Assembly (NCBI RefSeq): GCF_000342005.1
Contig: NZ_AOHO01000075.1
Span: 124,001 to 188,000, forward strand
Source of the DNA: Amycolatopsis decaplanina DSM 44594
GTDB taxonomy: Bacteria > Actinomycetota > Actinomycetes > Mycobacteriales > Pseudonocardiaceae
DNA: 64,000 nucleotides
Direction of reading: 5' to 3'
The translations under genes were made by a program, and so were the position numbers. The stretch's first letter is position 1. Each line of letters opens with the position of its first letter. This document shows, piece by piece, positions 18,683-27,422 of the stretch. A model generated the notes under the pieces. It worked only from the letters and a program-made list of their open reading frames with translations. It did not search any database and was not told the origin of the DNA.

Positions 18683-19690
18683 TCAGTAACGCATCAGGAT
18701 CGGTTCGGGATCGTCCGAAGGGACACCGCCGAAATGGGTCGTGACCCAGGCGTCGTCGTAGATCGTGTCGAGATACCGCTCGCCCCGGTCGGGCAGGACG
18801 ATCGCGCAGTTGGCGCCGGGCGGCACCAGGTCGCGGACGCTGTGCACGGCCGCGACCACCGCGCCGGACGAACCGCCCGCGAGGATCGCTTCGCGGGCGG
18901 CGAGCCGGCGGCAGCCGCGCACGCTGTCCACGTCGGCGACATGCACGACCAGGTCGGCCAGGTCGTCCGCGTGGTGACCGGGGCGGACGGCCGCGCCGTG
19001 TCCCGGGATCAGCCGTGGGCCGGGAGTGTCGGCGAAGATGGCGCTGCCCGCGGCGTCGACCGCCACGATCGTCACCGGCAGGTCGTTGGCCCGCGCGTAC
19101 TCGGCGCAGCCGCGCAGCGTCCCGCAGGAACTGGTGGCACAGAACAGGAAGTCGAGGACGCCCGGTACCTGCCCGACGATCTCGCGCATGGTGTTCCGGT
19201 GCGCCGCCGGGTTCCCCGGGTTGGAGTACTGGTTCGGCCAGTAGGCGTGCTCGAGACGTTCGGTCAGCTCGCGAATGCGGCGGAGGCGGACCGGCAGGTA
19301 GTCGCCGGTGACCGGATCGGCGTGCTCGATCATCTCGATCTCCGCGCCCAGCGCGCGCATGATCGCGAGATTCTGCTTGCTGGTACGGGGATCCACCACG
19401 CAGATGAACCGGATCCCGTAGTACCGGCACACCTGGGCCATCCCGATCCCCAGGTTGCCCGAGCTGGATTCGACCACCACCGAACGTCCGGCGACGAGCC
19501 GTCCCGCCTGGATCTCACCGGCGAGCATGGACAGGGCGGCGCGGTCCTTGCTGCTGCCACCGGGATTGTGGCCCTCCAGCTTGGCGAACAGACGGAACCT
19601 CGCCGACGGGTACAGCCTGGTCAGTTCGACCAGCGGCGTCGCGCCGATCGTGGCGAGCACACCCGCCGGTTCGCCCTCATTCAGGTCCAT
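18683..19690 (-). CDS. sbnA: 2,3-diaminopropionate biosynthesis protein SbnA-like, copy 1
   Basis: A 335-residue cysteine-synthase-fold PLP enzyme. NPGGSSKDRAAL holds the PLP lysine, SSSGNLGIGMA is the substrate loop, CVVDPRTSKQN and WPNQYSNPGNPAAH are signatures of the SbnA branch, and LAGGSSGAVVAA binds phosphate. SbnA condenses O-phospho-L-serine with L-glutamate to N-(2-amino-2-carboxyethyl)-L-glutamate; an SbnB (start at 391) then yields Dap. The length matches the family. ATG at 19690 lies 14 bases after the mbtH stop, so it is the second gene of a two-gene operon. A second SbnA is at 36058-37098. Confidence 0.88.
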   Translation of the reverse strand: MDLNEGEPAGVLATIGATPLVELTRLYPSARFRLFAKLEGHNPGGSSKDRAALSMLAGEIQAGRLVAGRSVVVESSSGNLGIGMAQVCRYYGIRFICVVDPRTSKQNLAIMRALGAEIEMIEHADPVTGDYLPVRLRRIRELTERLEHAYWPNQYSNPGNPAAHRNTMREIVGQVPGVLDFLFCATSSCGTLRGCAEYARANDLPVTIVAVDAAGSAIFADTPGPRLIPGHGAAVRPGHHADDLADLVVHVADVDSVRGCRRLAAREAILAGGSSGAVVAAVHSVRDLVPPGANCAIVLPDRGERYLDTIYDDAWVTTHFGGVPSDDPEPILMRY

Positions 19691-19704
19691 GGGAGTTCGC
19701 CGGC

Positions 19705-19920
19705 TCAGCCCGCTGTCGGATCGAGCTGCCGTCGCAGGCTCAATGGCCGCATGTCGGTCCACACCTCGCCGATGTGGGCGAGACACTCCTCGCGGCCGCC
19801 ACGCGTCCCCTCGGCGCGCCATCCCGCCGGCAGGTCACGGTCGGACGGCCAGATCGAGTACTGCTCCTCGTGGTTGACCACGACCAGGTAAGCACGCTGG
19901 TCGGTCTGCTCCTCGCGCAT
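19705..19920 (-). CDS. MbtH-like NRPS accessory protein
   Basis: A 71-residue MbtH protein with the family pattern complete: NHEEQYSIWP, PAGWRAEG, CLAHIGEVWTDMRPLSLR. MbtH proteins bind the A-domain core and are needed for folding or activity of many adenylation domains, so this one likely serves the A domains of NRPS1, NRPS2 or the free A protein. AGGAGAG lies seven to eight bases before the ATG. It is the first gene of the minus-strand pair with sbnA, divergent from the SyrP-like oxygenase across about 170 bases. Confidence 0.95.
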   Translation of the reverse strand: MREEQTDQRAYLVVVNHEEQYSIWPSDRDLPAGWRAEGTRGGREECLAHIGEVWTDMRPLSLRRQLDPTAG

Positions 19921-20092
19921 GGGTGTCTCTCCTGGAAGTCACTGGCGCACCCGGCTGTCGGTTCACCGGTGGGGTCGAGCCTGCCCGCGAGGGTGCGCGC
20001 GGGTGCAGAGAAGAACACGCAGAACCTCCGGCACGGCGGCGGAGTCCGCACTACCCGTCATTCTCTTCTGGGGCACGGGCCGAGCGGACACG
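19921..20092. promoter_or_regulatory. Divergent promoter region mbtH / SyrP-like oxygenase
   Basis: About 170 bases between divergent start codons, expected to hold both promoters. The far side of the minus-strand gene carries only its Shine-Dalgarno. No further motif is convincing by eye. Confidence 0.35.
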
Positions 20093-21091
20093 ATGGCGGA
20101 CATGACCGCTGTACCGTCCGTCTCCCCGGCAAGCGACTCGTCCGGGCAGGAACGCGCTTTGCCCTTCGTGGTGACTCCCGGCCACGGCGAGGCCAAGGAC
20201 ACCGCCTCACTCCCGGCTCGCCGCACCGCCATCCGGGACCGGCTGCTCGAACACGGCGCCGTGTTGCTGCGCGGGTTCGACATCGACGACGTCGACGGGT
20301 TCGACACCACCGTCCGCACGCTGGCCGGCCCGCCGCTGACCTACCAGGAGCGGTCCTCGCCCCGCAGCACGATCAAGGGGCAGGTGTACACCTCGACGGA
20401 CTACCCGGAAGCCGAGGAGATCTTCCTGCACAACGAAAACTCCTACCAGGCCGCCTGGCCGCTGAGCTTGTTCTTCTACTGCGTGCGGCCACCGGACACC
20501 CTCGGCGCGACGCCGCTCGCCGACACCCGGCGGATCCTCGCGGCGATCGATCCCGCCGTACGGGCGGAGTTCGAGGCCAGGGGCTGGATGGTGACGCGGA
20601 ACTTCACCGACTCGTTCGGGTTGCCGTGGCAGCAGACGTTCAACACCACCGACCGCGACGAGGTCACGGCCTACTGCGCGCGCAACGGTGTCGAGACCGA
20701 ATGGCTCGACCGGAACGGGCTGCGCACCAGGGCCCGGCGCCAGGCCGTGCACCGGCACCCGGTCACGGGAGAGGCCGTGTGGTTCAACCACCTCACGTTC
20801 TTCCACGTGACCACGCTGGCCGAGGACGTCTGCGCCGGGTTGCGCGCCATGCTCGCCGAGGAAGACCTGCCGACCAACACCTACTACGGCGACGGCGGCA
20901 CCATCCCCGACGAGGTCGTGGCTCACCTGCGGGACTGCTATCGGGCCGCGTCCCGGCGCTTCGACTGGCAGCGCGGCGACGTGCTGATGGTCGACAACAT
21001 GCTCTCCTCACACGGCCGTGAACCGTTCACCGGTCCGCGGAAGATCGCCGTGGCCATGGCCGAACCCTCGACCGGCGAAAACGGCCGGTAG
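20093..21091 (+). CDS. SyrP-like Fe(II)/2-oxoglutarate oxygenase (predicted beta-hydroxylase of a carrier-bound residue)
   Basis: A 332-residue TauD/SyrP-type oxygenase. The iron ligands are visible: HNENSYQ (HxE) and, distally, DNMLSSHGREPFTGPRK with the second His and the 2-oxoglutarate-binding Arg. SyrP hydroxylates aspartyl carried on a PCP, and relatives tailor other NRPS-bound residues. With the Asn-like code in the last module of NRPS1, beta-hydroxyasparagine is the natural prediction; Dap or ureidoalanine are alternatives. The start is ATG 20093 (MADMTAVPS), though ATG 20102 is possible; neither has a strong ribosome site. It is followed after 22 bases by NRPS2 and probably co-transcribed. 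Confidence 0.85.
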   Translation: MADMTAVPSVSPASDSSGQERALPFVVTPGHGEAKDTASLPARRTAIRDRLLEHGAVLLRGFDIDDVDGFDTTVRTLAGPPLTYQERSSPRSTIKGQVYTSTDYPEAEEIFLHNENSYQAAWPLSLFFYCVRPPDTLGATPLADTRRILAAIDPAVRAEFEARGWMVTRNFTDSFGLPWQQTFNTTDRDEVTAYCARNGVETEWLDRNGLRTRARRQAVHRHPVTGEAVWFNHLTFFHVTTLAEDVCAGLRAMLAEEDLPTNTYYGDGGTIPDEVVAHLRDCYRAASRRFDWQRGDVLMVDNMLSSHGREPFTGPRKIAVAMAEPSTGENGR

Positions 21092-21113
21092 CACCGGACA
21101 CGAAAGGCTGGCC

Positions 21114-24100
21114 ATGGTGGAAAGCGGTGACGTCCACCCGTTGTCGTCGGCGCAGGAACAGCTGTGGTTCATCGATCAGCTGCGTTCCGGCGCGGCCATC
21201 GAGCATCTGCTGTCCGCGACCCTGCGGTTGCGTGGTGACCTCGACGTCGAGGCCCTGACCGCGGCGTTAGCGGAGATCGCGGCCCGGCATGCGGTATTAC
21301 GGTCCCGGTTCGACACGGTGAACGGTACCGCGGTGCAGATCGTCACGGATCCGGCGCCGGTCGAACCGTCCAGTGTGGACCTCGCGGGGCTGCCGCCCGC
21401 TGAACGGGAAGCGAGTCTGCGTGAGATCCGGCTGCGCGATCTACGCACCCCGATCGACCTGCGCACGGAACCGCCGTGGCGAGTCACGCTGGTCCGGCTG
21501 GCCGACGACGAGACGGTCCTGCTGATCGCCGTGCACCACATCGCCTTCGACGGCTTGTCCTGGAGCGTGCTCGCGAGGGAGCTCGACGCGTTCTACGGAC
21601 AGGCGAAGCTGCCGGAGCCGGGTCTTCAGCACCATGAGGCCATGCGCCGCCACGAGCGGAAGGCCACCGACGGCGGGCTCTCGTACTGGGCGGACCGGCT
21701 CGCCGGACTCGTCCCGCTCGAACTGCCCGCCGATCGGCCCCGCCCGGCCCGGTGGGCGGCCGACGGCGACTGTGTCGACTTCATCGTGCCGTCGGCCCTG
21801 GCCGCGAAGTTACGAGAGCTCGGACGCACCCACCGCGCGACGCCGTTCATGGTGTACCTGGCCGCGTACCAGCTCCTGCTCGCCCGTTATTCGGGCCAGG
21901 ACGACATCGCCGTCGGCGTCTCGGTCTCCACCAGGCGTCCGGACGAGCTGTCCCTGATCGGGATGTTCCTCAACACGCTGGTGCTGCGTGGTGATCTGTC
22001 CGGTGAACCGTCCTTCGTGGAGCTTCTGGGGCAGGCGAGGAAGACCGCCCTCGAGGCGTACGCGCACCAGGACGTGCCGTTCGATCAGGTCATCGCCCGG
22101 CTGGAGCCGGACCGGGACCCGTCCCGGAACCCGGTCTTCCAGGCCGGTATGGCTTGGTACGACGCCCGTCGCCGGCCCTACCGGCTGCCCGGTCTCGACG
22201 TCTCGTTGTGCCCGCCGCTGTGGGCGGCGTCGGCCTTCGACCTGTCGTTGCACCTGGCACAGTTCGCCGACGGCTCGGTACAGGGCCAGCTCATCCATCC
22301 GACGAGCCTGTTCGACCGCGCCAGGATCGACCGGATGGCCGCCAACTACCTGCGGCTGCTCGAAGAGATCACCGCCGCCCCGGAGGGCCCGGCACCTCTG
22401 CTCGAAGTGGTCGCCGAATCCGAACAGCACCGGTTGCGATCCTTCGGCACGGCCACGATCGAGCCGGCCGGACAGTCCTTGCCGGAGCTGTTCTTCGACC
22501 GGGCGGCACGATCTCCATGGTCCGTGGCCCTCCTGTCCGATGTGGACGAATTGAGCTACGGCGAACTCGCCGCGCGCGTCGACGCCCTGGCCGGCTACCT
22601 GCGACAGCACGGCGTCGGCACGGAGACCCCCGTCGGCGTCGCGCTGGACCGCGGGACCGACCTGGTCATCGCGTTGCTGGCGATCCTCACCGCGGGCGGC
22701 ACCTATGTCCCGCTGCCGCCGGACCATCCGGCCGAACGTCTTCGCCAGGTCGTCGCCGACACCGGCGCCACGCTGGTGCTGTCGCACTCCACCGTGGACG
22801 TCCGCCTGCCGGACGCCCTCACCCGGCTCGATCTGGACGGGCATCGGGACACCATCGCCCGTCACACTCTCGCCGAGCGCCCGGCGATCCACGGCGCGCA
22901 GATCGCCTACGTCGTGCACACCTCGGGTTCGACAGGCGCCCCCAAGGGTGTCGCCGTCACACACGGCGGCATCCGCAACCGGGTCCTGTGGTCGGTCCGC
23001 ACCCAGCTCACCGCCGCGGACCGTGTCCTGCAGAAGACCACGACCGGGTTCGACGCCTCGCTGTGGGAGCTGCTGACCCCGTTCGCCGCCGGTGCCACGC
23101 TGGTCCTGGCGCCGCCCGGCGCCCACCGCGATCCCGCCGCGATGGCCGGGGCGATCGTCCGGCACGGTGCCACGGTCCTGCAACTCGTCCCCTCGGTCCT
23201 GCGCCTGCTGCTCGACGAGCCCGGTTTCGCCGAGTGCGCGTCGCTGCGCCTGATCTGCTCGGCGGGTGAGGCACTGCCGGCGTCGCTGTGCCGTCGCCTG
23301 ACCGCACTGCTCGACGTGGAGGTGGAAAACACCTACGGCCCGACGGAATGCGCCATCGACGTGACCGCGTGGCGGTACCGGCGTGGCGACGAGGACGGCA
23401 CCGTTCCCATCGGCACGCCCTTGCCGGGGACCCGGGTCTTCGTCGTGGACGCCTCGGACCGGCTCGTGCCGATCGGGGTGCCGGGCGAGCTGTGCGTCAG
23501 CGGCGCCGGTCTCGCCCGCGGCTACGCCGATCGTCCACACCAGACCGCCCGGCAGTTCACCCCGCATCCCTATCCCTCGGTTCCCGGCGAACGCTGGTAC
23601 CGCACCGGCGATCTGGTTCGCTGGCGGCACGACGGAGTGCTGGAGTTCGTCGGCCGCGTCGACGATCAGGTCAAGATCAACGGTGTGCGGATCGAGCCCG
23701 CCGAGATCGAGGCCGCGCTGTGCGCGCATCCGGGTGTCGCGGCGGCCGCCGTCGTCCCCCACCGGACTCCGGCCGGGGACACCACTCTCGTCACCTACGC
23801 GGTTCCCGCCGACGGAACCCTGCCCGCCGACCTTCACGAACACCTGGCCGCGCGGTTGCCGTCGCCCATGATCCCGCCGGCCGTCCACGCCCTCGACGCG
23901 CTCCCGCTGGGCCCCAACGGCAAACTCGACCGCGCCGCGCTGCCCGCGCCGGACAGCGCCCCCGAGTCCACTTCGGACGAACGCACTGCTCCGAACACAC
24001 CGACCGAAGAGTTCGTCGCCGCCGCCATGGCCGAACTGCTCGGGGTCGACCACGTCGGCGTCCGCGCCGACTTCTTCGCCCTCGGCGGCCACTCGCTGCT

Positions 24101-27100
24101 CGCGATCCGGCTCGTGCTGAAACTCCGGCGTGAGTTCGGCGGTGAGCTGACGGTCGGCGAGTTGTTCGACGACCGGACCGTCGAACAACTCGCCGCCCGG
24201 CTCGACGCGAGCACCACCGGCGCCGCCTTCTCGGCGATACGACCGGTCCCGCGTGACCGGAGCCTGCCGTTGTCGTTCGCCCAGCAGCGGATGTGGTTCC
24301 TCGACCAGCTCGACCCGGGCAGCGTCGAATACCTCATCCCGTTGGCCCTGCGGCTTTCCGGCCCGCTTTCCGTCGAGACGTTCCAGCGCGCGCTGGACCG
24401 GCTCGCCGCCCGGCACGAGGTGCTGCGCACCCGTTACGTCGACCAGGGCGGCGAACCCGTGCAGATCGTCGACCCGCCGGGACCGGTCGCGTTCCGTCTC
24501 GTGGACCTGACCGGTGAGCCCGCGGCGGCACACGAGCTGCTGGGCCAGGTGTCGGGCCGTCCGTTCGACCTCGAGTGCGAGCACCCGCTGCGCGTCACCG
24601 TGATCCGGGTGGCCGAGGACGAGCATCTGGTCGCGCTGACCCTGCACCACATCGCCTTCGACGCCTGGTCGATGGCCATCCTGTTCCGGGACCTGAACGA
24701 GCCCCACGTCCAGGCGCTGCCCGTCCAGTACGCGGACTTCGCCGCCTGGCAGCGATCCGAACGGTCCCTTGAGGACATGGCAGGGCAGCTCCGGTACTGG
24801 CGGGGCAGGCTCGCCGGGCTCACCCCGGTCGAGCTGACCACCGACCGGCCGCGCCCGGCGCGGCGTGACCCGCGCGGGGACACCGTTTCGGTCACCGTCC
24901 CGGTGCCGATCGCCCGTGCGGTGACAGAGCTGGCCGCCCGGCAGGGCGCGACACCGTTCATGACGATGCTCGCCGCGTTCCACGTGCTGCTCGGGCGCTA
25001 CACCGGACGCACCGACGTCTCGGTGGGCACGCCGGTGGCGGGCCGGACCCGGCAAGAGACCGAAGAACTGCTGGGTCTCTTCACCAACACCTTGGTCCTG
25101 CGGGCCGACCTGTCGGGCTCGCAGACCTTCACCGAGCTGCTCGACCAGGTGCGGCGCGGCTGCACCGAAGCGTTCGCCCATCAGGACCTGCCGTTCGAGC
25201 ATCTCGTCGACGCGTTGCAGCCGGACCGGGACCTGTCCCGCAACCCGCTGTTCCAGATCATGTTCGAGCTGGAGAATCTGGAGAACAGGCCGGACACCCT
25301 GTGCGGCACCGCCGTCCAGCCGATCCCGGCGGGCGCCTCGGTCGCCAAGTTCGACCTCACCGTGTCCGTCCAGCAACGCGACGGCGGCGAGCTGCGTTGT
25401 GTCTTCGAGTACGCGACCAGCCTGTTCGACCGCGCGACCATCGAGCGGATGGCGGGGCACTACCTGCATCTGCTGGCGGGCATCGGCGCCGCTCCGGATC
25501 GGCAGCCGGCCGAGTTGGACGTCCTAGGCGACGACGAACGCCGACGCCTGCTGCACGACTGGTCCGACCCGGATCGCGAGCGACTGTCCACACTGGACCC
25601 GGCCGGCGAACATCCGTTGTGCGTACCCGAACTGGTCGAGCGACAGGCAGCACGCCGTCCCGAAGCCGTGGCCGTGGTCTGCGGCGGACAGCAGCTGACC
25701 TACGCCGAGCTGAACGCACGCGCCAACCGATTCGCGCGGCTGCTGCGGTCACGCGGGGCAGGGCCGGAGACCGTCGTCGGGGTCTGCCTGGAGCGTTCAC
25801 TCGACGCGGTGGTGGTCCTGCTGGGCGTGCTCAAATCGGGCGGCGTGTACGCCCCGTTCGACCCGAGACACCCCGCGGAACGGCTGGACTTCATGCTCAC
25901 CGACGCCGGCGCGCGGCTCGTGGTGACCACCCGCGAGTTCGCCGGGCGTTTCGGCGACCGCGAGGAGGTGGCCGTCGACGGCGTCGAGTGGTCCGACGGT
26001 GACGCCACGGACCTGGACTCCCGGCCGGATCCGCGCACGCTGGCGTACCTCATCTACACCTCCGGCTCGACCGGGCGCCCCAAGGGCGTCATGACCGAGC
26101 ACCGGTCCTACGCCCACCACTGCCGCGTGATCGCGGACGCCTACACCATCGGCTCCGACGATCGGGTGGTCCTGTTGTCCGCGCTCACGTTCGACGTGTC
26201 CATGGACCAGATCGGCGCGACCCTGCTCGCCGGCGCGACGATCGTGGTGAGCGACCCGATGTTCTGGACCCCGGCCGAACTGCCCGCCAGGCTGGCCGAG
26301 CACGGGGTGACGATCATCGACACGACGCCCGCCTACTACCGCGAGGCGATGCGCTACGGCCCGGATTTGCTGGCAGGCCTGCGCTTGATGAACGTCGGCG
26401 CCGACGTGGTCACGGTGGACGACGCGCGGATGTGGGCGGAGTCCGGCCTGCCGGGACGGTTCCTGTGCAGCTACGGGCCGACGGAGGCGACCATCTGCTC
26501 GGTGCTGCACCCGGCGACCGACGGCGACCTCGACGGTCAGCCCGCGGGCGCCGCGATGCCACTCGGCCGGACGGTCGCGGGCACCCGCGCCTACGTCGTG
26601 GACGCCGATCTCCGCCTGGTTCCCACCGGGGTACCCGGCGAGCTGTGCCTCGGCGGGGTACGGCTGGCCCGCGGCTACCACAACGACGCCGTCCGCACCG
26701 CCGAGCGGTTCGTCCCGGATCCGTTCGGCCCGCCGGGAGCGCGGCTCTACCGCACGGGTGACCTGGTGCGACACCGTCCGGACGGGACGATCGAGTTCCT
26801 CGGGCGCATCGACCACCAGGTCAAGATCCGTGGCCTGCGCATCGAACTCGGGGAGGTCGAGGCGGCCCTGCTGCGGCACCCGGACGTGGACGCGGCCGTG
26901 GTGGTCACCGCGGCGGACCCGGCGGGCGACCCGCTGCTGGCCGCCTACGTGGTCGGTGAGCCGGGCGCGGACGAGTTGCGCGAACACCTGCGCGCGCTGC
27001 TGCCGGAGTACATGGTCCCGGCACGCTGGGCGAAACTCCCCGCCCTGCCGCTGACGGCGAGCGGGAAGGCCGACCGGAAGGCCTTGCCCGCGGCGGAGCT

Positions 27101-27422
27101 GACCGCGTCCGGTACCGGCCCGGCCGAGGCGCCCCGGGGCCCGGCCGAGCAGCTCATCACCGACATCTGGCGCGAGGTGCTCGGGGTGGACCGGATCGGG
27201 GTGACGGACGACTTCTTCGCGCTGGGCGGGCATTCGCTGCTGGCCACTCGCGTTCTCGCCCAGCTGCGGAGCGCGTTCGCCGTGGAGCTTCCGCTGCGCC
27301 GCCTGTTCGAAGCCACCACGGTCGCCGAGCTGGCCCGAGCGGTGACCCAGGCGCTCGAGGACGAGATCGCCGGACTCTCCGACGCCGAGGTGGCGCAACT
27401 GCTGGCCGGCGAGCCGACATGA
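21114..27422 (+). CDS. NRPS2: C-A-PCP-C-A-PCP, no release domain
   Basis: A 2102-residue dimodular synthetase. Layout: C1 with HHIAFDG near residue 141, A1 with TSGSTGAPKG near 598, PCP1 Ser near 992 (GGHSL), C2 with HHIAFDAWS near 1177 (DG changed to DA), A2 with TSGSTGRPKG near 1644, PCP2 Ser near 2040. Codes read by eye: A1 DAWQCATIDK, with a DAW-Q start like some Glu/Gln-type domains; A2 DVDDMVSICK, with two acidic pocket residues (239, 278) that suggest a basic or diamino side chain. A Gln-like pocket would suit ureidoalanine and an acidic pocket would suit Dap; both are inference. The C-terminal PCP hands on to another protein, probably NRPS1. Three TTA codons (21267, 21297, 21810) fall in C1. 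ATG 21114 has GAAAGG upstream. Confidence 0.93.
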   Translation: MVESGDVHPLSSAQEQLWFIDQLRSGAAIEHLLSATLRLRGDLDVEALTAALAEIAARHAVLRSRFDTVNGTAVQIVTDPAPVEPSSVDLAGLPPAEREASLREIRLRDLRTPIDLRTEPPWRVTLVRLADDETVLLIAVHHIAFDGLSWSVLARELDAFYGQAKLPEPGLQHHEAMRRHERKATDGGLSYWADRLAGLVPLELPADRPRPARWAADGDCVDFIVPSALAAKLRELGRTHRATPFMVYLAAYQLLLARYSGQDDIAVGVSVSTRRPDELSLIGMFLNTLVLRGDLSGEPSFVELLGQARKTALEAYAHQDVPFDQVIARLEPDRDPSRNPVFQAGMAWYDARRRPYRLPGLDVSLCPPLWAASAFDLSLHLAQFADGSVQGQLIHPTSLFDRARIDRMAANYLRLLEEITAAPEGPAPLLEVVAESEQHRLRSFGTATIEPAGQSLPELFFDRAARSPWSVALLSDVDELSYGELAARVDALAGYLRQHGVGTETPVGVALDRGTDLVIALLAILTAGGTYVPLPPDHPAERLRQVVADTGATLVLSHSTVDVRLPDALTRLDLDGHRDTIARHTLAERPAIHGAQIAYVVHTSGSTGAPKGVAVTHGGIRNRVLWSVRTQLTAADRVLQKTTTGFDASLWELLTPFAAGATLVLAPPGAHRDPAAMAGAIVRHGATVLQLVPSVLRLLLDEPGFAECASLRLICSAGEALPASLCRRLTALLDVEVENTYGPTECAIDVTAWRYRRGDEDGTVPIGTPLPGTRVFVVDASDRLVPIGVPGELCVSGAGLARGYADRPHQTARQFTPHPYPSVPGERWYRTGDLVRWRHDGVLEFVGRVDDQVKINGVRIEPAEIEAALCAHPGVAAAAVVPHRTPAGDTTLVTYAVPADGTLPADLHEHLAARLPSPMIPPAVHALDALPLGPNGKLDRAALPAPDSAPESTSDERTAPNTPTEEFVAAAMAELLGVDHVGVRADFFALGGHSLLAIRLVLKLRREFGGELTVGELFDDRTVEQLAARLDASTTGAAFSAIRPVPRDRSLPLSFAQQRMWFLDQLDPGSVEYLIPLALRLSGPLSVETFQRALDRLAARHEVLRTRYVDQGGEPVQIVDPPGPVAFRLVDLTGEPAAAHELLGQVSGRPFDLECEHPLRVTVIRVAEDEHLVALTLHHIAFDAWSMAILFRDLNEPHVQALPVQYADFAAWQRSERSLEDMAGQLRYWRGRLAGLTPVELTTDRPRPARRDPRGDTVSVTVPVPIARAVTELAARQGATPFMTMLAAFHVLLGRYTGRTDVSVGTPVAGRTRQETEELLGLFTNTLVLRADLSGSQTFTELLDQVRRGCTEAFAHQDLPFEHLVDALQPDRDLSRNPLFQIMFELENLENRPDTLCGTAVQPIPAGASVAKFDLTVSVQQRDGGELRCVFEYATSLFDRATIERMAGHYLHLLAGIGAAPDRQPAELDVLGDDERRRLLHDWSDPDRERLSTLDPAGEHPLCVPELVERQAARRPEAVAVVCGGQQLTYAELNARANRFARLLRSRGAGPETVVGVCLERSLDAVVVLLGVLKSGGVYAPFDPRHPAERLDFMLTDAGARLVVTTREFAGRFGDREEVAVDGVEWSDGDATDLDSRPDPRTLAYLIYTSGSTGRPKGVMTEHRSYAHHCRVIADAYTIGSDDRVVLLSALTFDVSMDQIGATLLAGATIVVSDPMFWTPAELPARLAEHGVTIIDTTPAYYREAMRYGPDLLAGLRLMNVGADVVTVDDARMWAESGLPGRFLCSYGPTEATICSVLHPATDGDLDGQPAGAAMPLGRTVAGTRAYVVDADLRLVPTGVPGELCLGGVRLARGYHNDAVRTAERFVPDPFGPPGARLYRTGDLVRHRPDGTIEFLGRIDHQVKIRGLRIELGEVEAALLRHPDVDAAVVVTAADPAGDPLLAAYVVGEPGADELREHLRALLPEYMVPARWAKLPALPLTASGKADRKALPAAELTASGTGPAEAPRGPAEQLITDIWREVLGVDRIGVTDDFFALGGHSLLATRVLAQLRSAFAVELPLRRLFEATTVAELARAVTQALEDEIAGLSDAEVAQLLAGEPT

